Source of the DNA: Bacteroidaceae bacterium
Lineage (GTDB): Bacteria; Bacteroidota; Bacteroidia; Bacteroidales; Bacteroidaceae
Reading direction: 5' to 3'
DNA length: 12,314 nt
Assembly (NCBI GenBank): GCA_900772575.1
Contig: CAAHEN010000254.1
Location: 1-12,314 of the forward strand
Below the pieces are notes generated by a model that did not search any database, had not been told where the DNA came from, and saw only the letters and a program-made list of their open reading frames with translations. Positions 6,590-12,314 of this stretch are shown one piece after another (position 1 is the first letter of the stretch; every line of letters starts with the position of its first letter). The position numbers and the translations under genes are program-made.

Positions 6590-9114
6590 TATATAGTTTG
6601 TCTGTCAGTTGTTTCGTTGTCGTTGCGCAGCAACAGTTTGTCGCCCTCTTTGACGAAGCGGACTTCGCCCTTAGGCGGGTTCTCGCCGACGAGGGCATCG
6701 CAGAGCGTGTCCTCGACATGCTCTTTGATGGCCCGTTTGAGTGAGCGGGCGCCATATTGTGTGTCGAAGCCATGGTCGACGATGTAATCGACGAGGTCAT
6801 CAGTGACGCGCAGGGTGATACCCATGTTCGCAATGCGCTTGCAGAGCTCGCCGAGTTCCAGACGGGCTATCTTCTTCGCGCTCTCCTTGTCGAGCGGGCG
6901 GAAGAGTATGATGTCGTCCAGACGGTTGAGAAACTCTGGGGCAAACTGCCGTTTGAGGGCTTTGCGGATGATGCTGTCGGCCATACCGGCAGTGTTGCTG
7001 TCAGTGTTGAAGCCGATGCCTTTGCCATATTCGCCGAGTTGCCGCGTGCCGCTGTTGGAGGTCATGATGATGATCGTGTTGCGGAAGTCCACGGTCGTGC
7101 CGTTACCGTCGGTCATGCGGCCCTCGTCCATCACTTGGAGCAAGGTGTTGAACACGTCAGGGTGCGCCTTCTCTATTTCGTCGAGCAGGATGACAGAGTA
7201 GGGGTGACGGCGCACGCGCTCCGTCAGTTGTCCGCCCTCTTCATAGCCGACGTAACCCGGAGGGGCCCCGACCAAGCGGCTGGTGCTGTACTTCTCTCCG
7301 TATTCGCTCATGTCGATGCGTATCAGGGCATCCTTGCTGTCGAACATGTACTTAGCGAGGCATTTCACAAGGTGCGTCTTGCCGACACCGGTCGGGCCGA
7401 CAAACATGAACGTGCCGATGGGGCGGTCTGCGCCTTTGAGTCCGATACGGCTCATTGTGATGGCGCGCACCAGTTTCTCTACGGCCTCGTCTTGGGCGAT
7501 GACCTGGCTTTCGAGCACGCCTTTCATGTTGCGCAGGCGCTCGCTCTCGCTCTTCTTCATCTTGCCGGCCGGCACGCCGCACATCATCGAGACCACCTCG
7601 GTGACATCGTCCGTGTCGACGATGAGGCTTTGCTGTTTGAGCGTCGCTAGCCAGGTCTCGTTCATCTGGTCGAGCTCACGCGTCATGTCGCTGACGGCAT
7701 CGCGCAGGCGGGCGGCCAGTTCGTAGTCTTGCTTCTTGGCGGCGGCGGTCTTTTGTGCCTTGAGAGCGGCTATCTCCTCCTCCTTGTTCCGGATTTCGCG
7801 CGGCACGGTGGCGTTGGTCAGGTGGACACGGCTGCCGGCCTCGTCCATGGCGTCGATGGCCTTGTCGGGCAGGCAGCGGTCAGTGACATAGCGTGTGGTC
7901 AGACTGACGCAGGCTTCCAAGGCGGCGTCGGTGTATTTGACGTCGTGGTGCTCCTCGTAGCGTTGGCGCAGGTTGCGCAGGATGTCGAGTGTCTCTTCCG
8001 GTGTGGCGGGTTCGAGCATGACTTTCTGGAAGCGGCGCTCCAAGGCACCGTCTTTCTCGATGGTCTTGCGGTATTCGTCGATGGTCGTGGCACCGATGCA
8101 CTGCACTTCGCCGCGCGCAAGGGCGGGCTTCAGGATGTTCGCGGCGTCGAGTGTCCCGGCGGCGCTTCCGGCACCGATGATGGTGTGTATCTCGTCGATG
8201 AAGAGAATGATCTCACCGTGTGAGCGCAACTCCTCAATGAGCTTGCGCAGGCGCTCCTCAAACTGTCCGCGGAACTGTGTGCCAGCTACGACCGCAGCCA
8301 TGTCGAGGGCCACGATGCGCTTCCCGAGCAGGGCGTGCGGGGCCTTGTGGGCGGCGATGAGCTGCGCCAGTCCTTCGACGACGGCACTCTTGCCCACACC
8401 GGGCTGCCCGATGAGGATGGGGTTGTTCTTCTTGCGGCGGCAGAGAATCTGTGCCATGCGCAGGGTCTCGTTGGCGCGTCCCACGACAGGATCCAATACG
8501 CCGGCCTCAGCCTTGCTGGTCAGGTCGACGCCGAACATGTCCAACATCGGCGTCTCAGAGTTCTCCTGTCCGCGTCCGGCGTCGTAGTCGGCGGCGCCGT
8601 TGGGCTTCCCGCCGTTGAGCGGTGTGGGCTCTTCGTCCGTCATGCCGAAGGCCGATTTCACGCCAGGGCGTATGTTGAGTTTTTCGATGACGCGCAGAAA
8701 TGTGACGCCTCTGTTGTTGAGATATTTGCGGGCTATATTGTCGCCGTCGTGCAGTATGCTGAGCAGCAGGTGCTCGGGGGTGACAAGGCTGTCACCGAGC
8801 CGGCGGGCTTCAAGCTGGGCGATGCGCAGCAGGCGCTGTGCTTCGACGGACACCACTGGCTCCTCACCGCTTTCGCCCGTGTCTGCGTTCCGGTTGGCGT
8901 TGAAGCGCTTGCCGGTGGCGAACTCTGCTACCAGATTGTCCTCGTCCGCGCTGTCCATGCCCAGGCTTTGCAGGATACCCGAAGCGGTGCCCCCGCCACG
9001 GATAATGCCGATGAGCAGGCACCCAGACTTGATTTCCTTCTCGCCAAGGTCGGCAGCGGCGTTGCGGCTGAGCGTCAACACGTGAGACAGTTCGTTGGTC
9101 CAGTTATTGTTCAT
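6589..9114 (-). CDS. clpC: ClpC-type AAA+ unfoldase, Clp protease ATPase subunit
   Basis: This ring-forming ATPase unfolds proteins and probably feeds them to ClpP. In the 841 residues: a double Clp_N domain (~1-150); NBD1 with Walker A GQPGVGKS (236-243), Walker B ILFIDEIH (303-310), pore loop GTQFRG (278-283) and Arg-finger region LERRF; a short middle domain with a UVR-like segment (~447-480); NBD2 with Walker A GPTGVGKT (573-580), Walker B VILLDEIEKAHPD (641-653), pore loop GYVG and sensor-2 GAR (788-790). The short middle domain and the IGF tripeptide (700-702), at the ClpP-docking loop position, favour ClpC over the disaggregase ClpB. NBD1 Walker A has Gln and Ser where many homologues have Glu and Thr, a mild change. 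It is the first gene of the six-gene run, with an unusual Shine-Dalgarno sequence and a palindromic promoter region. Confidence 0.95.
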   Translation of the reverse strand: MNNNWTNELSHVLTLSRNAAADLGEKEIKSGCLLIGIIRGGGTASGILQSLGMDSADEDNLVAEFATGKRFNANRNADTGESGEEPVVSVEAQRLLRIAQLEARRLGDSLVTPEHLLLSILHDGDNIARKYLNNRGVTFLRVIEKLNIRPGVKSAFGMTDEEPTPLNGGKPNGAADYDAGRGQENSETPMLDMFGVDLTSKAEAGVLDPVVGRANETLRMAQILCRRKKNNPILIGQPGVGKSAVVEGLAQLIAAHKAPHALLGKRIVALDMAAVVAGTQFRGQFEERLRKLIEELRSHGEIILFIDEIHTIIGAGSAAGTLDAANILKPALARGEVQCIGATTIDEYRKTIEKDGALERRFQKVMLEPATPEETLDILRNLRQRYEEHHDVKYTDAALEACVSLTTRYVTDRCLPDKAIDAMDEAGSRVHLTNATVPREIRNKEEEIAALKAQKTAAAKKQDYELAARLRDAVSDMTRELDQMNETWLATLKQQSLIVDTDDVTEVVSMMCGVPAGKMKKSESERLRNMKGVLESQVIAQDEAVEKLVRAITMSRIGLKGADRPIGTFMFVGPTGVGKTHLVKCLAKYMFDSKDALIRIDMSEYGEKYSTSRLVGAPPGYVGYEEGGQLTERVRRHPYSVILLDEIEKAHPDVFNTLLQVMDEGRMTDGNGTTVDFRNTIIIMTSNSGTRQLGEYGKGIGFNTDSNTAGMADSIIRKALKRQFAPEFLNRLDDIILFRPLDKESAKKIARLELGELCKRIANMGITLRVTDDLVDYIVDHGFDTQYGARSLKRAIKEHVEDTLCDALVGENPPKGEVRFVKEGDKLLLRNDNETTDRQTI

Positions 9115-9123
9115 TGTCTTTTA

Positions 9124-9129
9124 CTCCTT
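9124..9129 (-). promoter_or_regulatory. Shine-Dalgarno site of clpC
   Basis: On the minus strand AAGGAG (9129-9124) lies 9 nt before the clpC ATG. This is a canonical Shine-Dalgarno sequence. I see no comparable site at the starts of lysC, nupG or the redoxin gene, as expected for Bacteroidetes. It supports the start at 9114 and suggests stronger translation initiation. Confidence 0.75.
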
Positions 9130-9146
9130 ATATTATACATAGGTCC

Positions 9147-9170
9147 GGTCGGCCTGAAGCTGGTCGGCCT
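9147..9170. repeat. 9-bp direct repeat in the clpC leader
   Basis: GGTCGGCCT occurs at 9147-9155 and again at 9162-9170, 15 bp apart, in the presumed 5' untranslated region of clpC. The spacing and sequence do not match the CtsR operator of Gram-positive clpC genes. It may be a slippage duplication or a protein-binding site. Confidence 0.4.
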
Positions 9171-9238
9171 AATGAATAAGAACGGTGCAAATTGTGTGCC
9201 ATGTGGCGGGGCGCTCTGTCCTTTCTGAAGCGGACAAT

Positions 9239-9264
9239 CTTTGCACTTGCAAAGTTAGTGCAAA
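9239..9264 (-). promoter_or_regulatory. clpC promoter -7 element inside overlapping palindromes
   Basis: The minus strand reads TAACTTTGCA, a perfect TAnnTTTG -7 element at 9257-9250. Transcription would start near 9245, giving a ~130-nt leader. No good TTTG lies at -33. The same bases carry two inverted repeats: CTTTGCA-CT-TGCAAAG (9239-9254) and TTTGCACT-N9-AGTGCAAA (9240-9264, 8-bp perfect arms). The second resembles the HrcA operator CIRCE (GCACTC-N9-GAGTGC), but the half-sites are 2 bp closer. This is a candidate operator covering the start site. The promoter reading is fairly good; the operator reading is inference. Confidence 0.55.
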
Positions 9265-9422
9265 TGATTGGATTAGCCGAGACTTTCCGACTGATTTGCG
9301 TGACAGGGCGCGGGCTGGCTCCTGAACCGAAAAGCCATGCGGCCATGTTGCCCGGCAACTGGGGTGGCGTCTCGTGCCACAGTGCCAGGCCGGGTGGCCG
9401 CAGGTGCCGTGTTGCCTCTTCC
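9265..9422. other. intergenic DNA between nupG and the clpC promoter
   Basis: This belongs to the 308-bp gap between clpC and nupG. I see no open frame with family features and no U-tailed terminator for nupG. The only structure noted is a short palindrome, GTTGCC-C-GGCAAC, at 9347-9359. Read-through from nupG into clpC cannot be excluded. Confidence 0.5.
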
Positions 9423-10679
9423 TCAGCGCCTCTCCCTGAAGATGAGGGCGAAGAGCAGGAGAACGGCGAGTGAGTAGCCGGCAAAGATGAACCAGCAGGC
9501 GCGCCACCCTGCCAGTTTGTCGATGACCGCGTCGTTGTAGACGAAGTGGTTGACCACCTTCTGGGCGGCGAAGGTGCCGATGGCGGCCCCCAGTCCGTTG
9601 GTCATGATCATGAAGAGGCCTTGGGCACTGCTGCGGATTTCGCCCTTGGTGTTGCGATCCACGAAGAGGGCACCAGAGATGTTGAAGAAGTCGAAGGCCA
9701 CGCCGTAGACGATCATCGACAGCACGAACATCCATACGCCCGTGCCGGGATTGCCGGCACCGAACAGGCCGAAGCGCAGCACCCATGCCAACATGGCAAT
9801 CATCATGACGCGCTTGATGCCGTAGCGCTTCAGGAAGAAGGGAATCATCAGGATGCAGCAGGTCTCGCTGACCTGCGAGAGGCTGATGAGGGCGTTGGCA
9901 TTGTTGGCGCCGAAGGTGTTGGCAAATTCAGGGATATCCTTGAAACTGGTGATGAACGGGTTGGCATAGCCGTTGGTGATCTGCAGGCTGACGCCGAGCA
10001 GCATGGAGAAGATGAAGAAAATGGCCATGCGGCGCTGGCGGAACAGCTTGAAGGCGTGCAGTCCCATGGCCTCGGCGATGGTCTTGGCCTCACCGCGCGG
10101 ACTCGTGGGGCAGCCGGGCAGTGTCGGGGCGTAGGCGGCGAGCACGATGCTCAGGGCACCCGATAGGAGCAGCTGGTGTGGTGAGGCCTGTATACCGCAG
10201 TTGTTGACCGCAAGCATGGTGCAGATGAAGCCGATGGTGCCAAACACCCGGATCGGCGGAAAGTCCTTGATGGTGTCGAGTCCTGCGCGTGTCAGTCCGT
10301 TGAAGGCCACGGCATTGCTCAGGGCCAATGTCGGCATATAGAAGGCCACGCTCAGGGTATAGAGGGTGAAGAGCGGCGCCATCTCGACAGCGCTGCCGGC
10401 CCGTAGCGCATAGCAGCCGGCGGCGAGCATGAAACCGCCGGCCAGCAGGTGGCAGAGGCCGAGCAGGCGCTGTGCCGGTATCCAGCGGTCGGCCACGATG
10501 CCCACAAGGCCGGGCATGAAGATGGACACAATGCCCTGGACGACATAGAACCAGCCGATATTGGGCCCCAGGCCATGTTGGGCCAGATAGGTGCCGAGCG
10601 ACGTCAGATAGGCGCCCCATACGGCAAACTCCAGAAAATTCATCGCCGTCAGGCGTGCTCTGAGTGGTAGCTGTTGCAT
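9423..10679 (-). CDS. nupG: NupG-type nucleoside/H+ symporter (MFS)
   Basis: This inner-membrane transporter of the nucleoside:H+ symporter family imports nucleosides using the proton gradient. It has 418 residues, the same length as E. coli NupG, and is hydrophobic throughout with about 12 membrane segments. Stretches matching NupG as I recall it include DFPPIRVFGTIGFI (139-152), RMAIFFIFSMLLG (217-229), LQITN (232-236), SLSQVSE (266-272), YGIKRVMMI (286-294) and VYGVAFDFFNISG (324-336). Residues known or proposed to bind nucleoside or proton in NupG are retained: R144, T148, F151, Q233, N236, Q269, E272, Y325, F329 and D330. The start at 10679 has no Shine-Dalgarno sequence; M13 is a less likely alternative. 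It lies 50 nt after the redoxin gene on the same strand, so the two probably share a transcript. Nucleoside specificity cannot be told. Confidence 0.9.
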   Translation of the reverse strand: MQQLPLRARLTAMNFLEFAVWGAYLTSLGTYLAQHGLGPNIGWFYVVQGIVSIFMPGLVGIVADRWIPAQRLLGLCHLLAGGFMLAAGCYALRAGSAVEMAPLFTLYTLSVAFYMPTLALSNAVAFNGLTRAGLDTIKDFPPIRVFGTIGFICTMLAVNNCGIQASPHQLLLSGALSIVLAAYAPTLPGCPTSPRGEAKTIAEAMGLHAFKLFRQRRMAIFFIFSMLLGVSLQITNGYANPFITSFKDIPEFANTFGANNANALISLSQVSETCCILMIPFFLKRYGIKRVMMIAMLAWVLRFGLFGAGNPGTGVWMFVLSMIVYGVAFDFFNISGALFVDRNTKGEIRSSAQGLFMIMTNGLGAAIGTFAAQKVVNHFVYNDAVIDKLAGWRACWFIFAGYSLAVLLLFALIFRERR

Positions 10680-10729
10680 ATTGGTGTAGTGCTTGTTTTT
10701 GGGTGATGCGGTGACAGTGTGGCCCGGTG

Positions 10730-11299
10730 CTATTGTGTGGCGGCGGCTATGGCTGCGCGCAGTTTTTTCACAGAGGCCTTTTCGACGAACACCGTGCGCA
10801 CCGTTCCGGAGGCGTCACTGACGTAGACACGGGGAATGGTGCGCGTGGCGAAGCGGGCATAGACGGTGCGGTCTGTCTGTGCGCTGTAGGGCAGTGACAG
10901 CCCCTGTTTCGCCCAGTAGGTGGCCACGTCCAGGGCCCCTTCTTCGCGGCTGATGCAGACGAAGCTGGCGGCCTCGCCCGTCTCGTCGTAGAGCGCCTGC
11001 ACGGTTGGCAGGAGTTTGCGACAGTCGCTACAGGCTGTGTTGAAGAAGACGATGACACTTGGCCGCCCGCTCAGTGTCGCTGGAGACGCGGCAGTGCCGT
11101 CTGCCAGTGTGACGTCGAATGCCGGCAGGCGGTCGCCGGCCTTGATCACGTCTGCGCTTTCGTCCGTGACGGCCTCTTCTTCGCCAAAGGAACATGCCGC
11201 CAACGCCGTGCCGTCGAGACACATCAGCAGTGCCAGCGCCAGCAGGCGCAGGCGGGGCAGGAGAGTGGCGCTAGTGGCTTCTATGGTTTTCATGCTCAT
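10730..11299 (-). CDS. thioredoxin-fold (TlpA/redoxin-like) lipoprotein
   Basis: This is a likely envelope-anchored thiol-disulfide oxidoreductase or redoxin; substrate and redox direction are unknown. Of 189 residues, 17-35 form a hydrophobic signal segment after Arg residues, ending in lipobox LAAC with C36 as the lipidated cysteine. The mature part begins with SFGEEE; acidic residues soon after the lipid cysteine resemble the Bacteroidetes surface-export signal. The thioredoxin core follows: FFNTACSDC (85-93) with active-site cysteines C90 and C93 (CSDC), and RTIPRVYV with the cis-proline P156. A further cysteine (C115) lies in the central strand. M3 could also be the start. The gene is first in the pair with nupG. 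TlpA/ResA proteins often serve cytochrome maturation or stress defence, but nothing here points to a specific partner. Confidence 0.85.
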   Translation of the reverse strand: MSMKTIEATSATLLPRLRLLALALLMCLDGTALAACSFGEEEAVTDESADVIKAGDRLPAFDVTLADGTAASPATLSGRPSVIVFFNTACSDCRKLLPTVQALYDETGEAASFVCISREEGALDVATYWAKQGLSLPYSAQTDRTVYARFATRTIPRVYVSDASGTVRTVFVEKASVKKLRAAIAAATQ

Positions 11300-11366
11300 C
11301 GTGTATGTGTGGGGTGTGTGCGGGCTTGGCCCTTGCTGTCACAGGCGGTGGCGTCAGGAGCGACTA

Positions 11367-11374
11367 CAAATGTA
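11367..11374 (-). promoter_or_regulatory. possible promoter of the redoxin-nupG unit
   Basis: TACATTTG on the minus strand matches the -7 consensus TAnnTTTG and lies 67 nt before the redoxin start codon. No clear TTTG is present about 19-21 nt further upstream, so the assignment is moderate. Confidence 0.5.
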
Positions 11375-11443
11375 CAAACTAACTTCGGTTTGGCCGCTTC
11401 TTCCGTGAGGAAATGTGAACCTGCCCGGTGGCTTTGCACGGTT

Positions 11444-11474
11444 GGGCGCAGTTGGGCTCTGCACCAGCTCGCCC
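11444..11474. other. imperfect hairpin upstream of the redoxin gene
   Basis: GGGCG (11444-11448) pairs with CGCCC (11470-11474), and inside it AG/CT and TGG/CCA pair around an 8-nt loop. No U-run follows on either strand. It lies upstream of the putative redoxin promoter; no function is assigned. Confidence 0.3.
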
Positions 11475-11503
11475 ACATGATCAATTTTCGACTTTAACAC
11501 TGC

Positions 11504-11534
11504 TTGCGTTCGGCGCCGGAAAGCCGTATATTTG
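11504..11534 (+). promoter_or_regulatory. orphan plus-strand promoter
   Basis: TTG (11504-11506), a 20-nt spacer and TATATTTG (11527-11534) fit the Bacteroidetes -33/-7 pattern. Transcription would begin near 11540. No plus-strand gene follows, and a 26-bp palindrome begins only a few nt after the predicted start. Confidence 0.55.
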
Positions 11535-11545
11535 CTATAGAGGAT

Positions 11546-11571
11546 AAGGGTCTTCCGCGCGGAAGGCCCTT
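11546..11571 (+). terminator. terminator-like hairpin just after the orphan promoter
   Basis: AAGGGTCTTCCGC (11546-11558) is followed at once by GCGGAAGGCCCTT (11559-11571), complementary through 13 pairs with one G-U, and then TTATTGT. A smaller hairpin (GCCC-TGTCG-GGGC) follows. In RNA the stem would close with a ~4-nt loop. It could stop transcription from the promoter at 11504-11534 almost immediately, or be part of a small RNA. Confidence 0.5.
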
Positions 11572-11611
11572 TATTGTGCCCTGTCGGGGCTCGCATCGTC
11601 AGCATATGGCG

Positions 11612-11700
11612 AAATTTGCTCCGGGTTTCAGAGAAACTTGCCCTAGCCCTAGAAAAATTTGCTCCGAGCTAATTTGAATTTGCCTTGGGGAAGTTTTGCC
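11612..11700 (+). repeat. degenerate TTTGC motifs spaced ~21 bp
   Basis: A motif close to AAATTTGCTCCGRG recurs in one orientation. The G of TTGC falls at 11618, 11640, 11661, 11682 and 11698, giving spacings of 22, 21, 21 and 16 bp. The first and third copies share AAATTTGCTCCG; the others are weaker. Twenty-one bp is about two helical turns. No known operator or repeat family was recognised. Confidence 0.45.
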
Positions 11701-11794
11701 GGAGTCCTGTTTTAACAGTCTGAATCCGGTTGAAGGTTAAAAAGGTTAAGGTGCCGTTTCGGCCATCGCGACGAAAAAGTGAAGCGGCGTGTGG

Positions 11795-11814
11795 CGCGGT
11801 GCTATATTATGGGG
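11795..11814. repeat. right copy of a 20-bp direct repeat
   Basis: Identical to bases 1-20 and in the same orientation, 11,794 bp away. It is preceded by AAAAAGTGAAGCGGCGTGTGG-like sequence that may belong to a longer element, but the left copy is cut off by the window edge, so this cannot be compared. Confidence 0.6.
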
Positions 11815-11918
11815 TGCTTTGTCAAGGTGTGCGGCAAAAGCCTTGGAACGGTTTTGCGCTTCATAGCTCCCCCTGTATTTCATCATGTCCCTCACAGCCT
11901 TTCGGCCACATACAGAAA

Positions 11919-11960
11919 ATCTCCCGCGCGATGTCCATTGGCCGGACATGCGCGGGAGAT
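11919..11960 (-). terminator. strong hairpin, probable terminator of the sugar-transferase gene
   Basis: On the minus strand ATCTCCCGCGCATGTCC (11960-11944) pairs with 11936-11919 over 17 bp with a single bulged base (11930) and a 7-nt loop. It is followed by TTTCTGTATG, giving four U counting the last stem base. It lies ~210 nt downstream of the stop codon at 12170, rather far, but no other strong terminator is seen. Confidence 0.6.
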
Positions 11961-12018
11961 ATAGGGTCAGGTGTGAACACGCGGGCGCTCAGTGGCGCGG
12001 GGGCATTTCTTGTTGAAC

Positions 12019-12045
12019 CCCAATCGGTCATTAGACCGTCATGGG
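12019..12045. other. small two-part stem-loop
   Basis: CGGTC-ATTA-GACCG (12025-12038) is enclosed by CCCA/TGGG (12019-12022 and 12042-12045) across a small internal loop. It lies in the presumed 3' untranslated region of the sugar-transferase gene. There is no U-run and no recognised RNA family. Confidence 0.3.
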
Positions 12046-12169
12046 AACAGCTCTGACATTCCTTGTTGGCCACATCACGGGGGCCATGGCACAGGCGTTC
12101 TTGCACGGTTGCCACTCAACGCGGCAGGGAGAGGCAAATGGACTTTCGGCGCAGTCTCCTGTAGTTCTT

Positions 12170-12314
12170 TCAGAACTTCTTTCCCCGCGCGATGTTGAAG
12201 AAGGTCAGCCAGAGGATCTTGAAGTCGAGTCCCCAAGAGCGGTGCTGGAGGTAGTAGAGGTCGTAGTGCAGGCGCGAGACCATCTTGTCGATGGTGTCCG
12301 TATAGCCGTTGTAG
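12170..12314 (-). CDS. C-terminal end of a polyprenyl glycosylphosphotransferase (bacterial sugar transferase), partial
   Basis: Only the last ~47 residues and the stop codon are inside the window; the gene continues past 12314. The readable end includes DKMVSRLHYDLYYL, SWGLDFKILWLTF and a basic tail ARGKKF. This is the typical C-terminus of WcaJ/WbaP-like enzymes (D..Y...WS...D..I...T), which move a sugar-phosphate onto undecaprenyl phosphate at the inner membrane to start capsule, exopolysaccharide or O-antigen units. The sugar cannot be inferred from this part. A hairpin (AGTTCT-TTC-AGAACT, 12163-12177) overlaps the stop codon. Confidence 0.8.
   Translation of the reverse strand, partial: YNGYTDTIDKMVSRLHYDLYYLQHRSWGLDFKILWLTFFNIARGKKF

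Larger units (their letters stand above)
11300..12169. other. 870-bp region without a recognisable gene
   Basis: The region lies between the redoxin gene and the sugar-transferase fragment. Open frames here (such as 11730-12056 plus and 11861-12115 minus) show no family motifs. It holds the redoxin promoter, a hairpin (11444-11474), an orphan plus-strand promoter with a downstream hairpin (11504-11571), spaced TTTGC motifs (11612-11700), a 20-bp repeat (11795-11814) and a strong hairpin (11919-11960). It may encode a small RNA or contain decayed repeat elements. Confidence 0.6.

Noticed and set aside
6589..9114. ClpB disaggregase as identity of the 841-residue AAA+ protein
   Set aside because: The long coiled-coil middle domain of ClpB is missing, and a short UVR-like segment and an IGF loop are present, as in ClpC.
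9147..9170. CtsR-type operator in front of clpC
   Set aside because: The direct repeat GGTCGGCCT spaced 15 bp does not match the GGTCAAA heptad tandem of CtsR sites.
1005..9228. Long plus-strand frames such as 1005-1874, 2075-3016, 5571-6149, 6757-7650 and 8335-9228
   Set aside because: They lie antisense to lysA, lysC, lepA, rfbC and clpC, have no family motifs, and come from GC-rich codons on the real strand.
11606..11677. 23-codon plus-strand mini-frame after the orphan promoter
   Set aside because: It has no ribosome-binding support, and its sequence is just the TTTGC repeats read through; no evidence of coding.
11612..11700. Possible CRISPR array
   Set aside because: Repeats are degenerate, ~21 bp apart and lack distinct spacers; no cas genes are nearby.
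11730..12056. 108-residue plus-strand frame (and overlapping 61- and 84-residue frames)
   Set aside because: No domain, promoter or coding signature is seen, and the frame crosses the strong hairpin at 11919-11960.

Overview
The window looks like chromosomal DNA from a GC-rich member of the Bacteroidales (Prevotella/Porphyromonas-like; I cannot place it to genus). The tmRNA encodes the tag GENNYALAA, which I recall from Porphyromonas gingivalis. Promoters fit the Bacteroidetes pattern (TTTG, about 19 nt, TAnnTTTG), most genes lack a Shine-Dalgarno sequence, and the lysC-lysA pair and the FtsE-like ATPase resemble Bacteroides proteins. Every recognised gene is on the minus strand. The long plus-strand open frames are shadows caused by GC-rich codons.

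In transcription order (right to left), the window opens with the last ~48 codons of a sugar-transferase-like gene (12170-12314), whose start lies outside. Next is a long gene-poor stretch (11300-12169) with a strong hairpin that fits that gene's terminator, a group of ~21-bp-spaced TTTGC motifs, an orphan plus-strand promoter followed at once by a hairpin, and a 20-bp sequence repeated at the extreme left of the window. A two-gene unit follows: a thioredoxin-fold lipoprotein (10730-11299) and a NupG-type nucleoside/H+ symporter (9423-10679).

A ~300-bp intergenic region with an overlapping-palindrome promoter/operator then precedes a tightly packed six-gene series: clpC, rfbC (rmlC), lepA, an ftsE-like ATPase, lysC and lysA (9114 down to 789). 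clpC-rfbC and lysC-lysA overlap by 1 and 4 nt, and the other gaps are 41-107 nt, so co-transcription is likely. An 18-bp perfect hairpin follows lysA. The ssrA (tmRNA) gene comes after it with its own consensus promoter (615-645) and a terminator (114-188).

Functionally the block mixes translation and protein quality control (ClpC unfoldase, LepA/EF4, tmRNA), cell-envelope supply (RmlC for dTDP-rhamnose, the FtsE-like division ATPase), and the first and last enzymes of diaminopimelate/lysine synthesis (LysC, LysA). I found no mobile element, phage gene, CRISPR array or defence system. The genes are mostly core genes, and the less explained material is in the non-coding segments.
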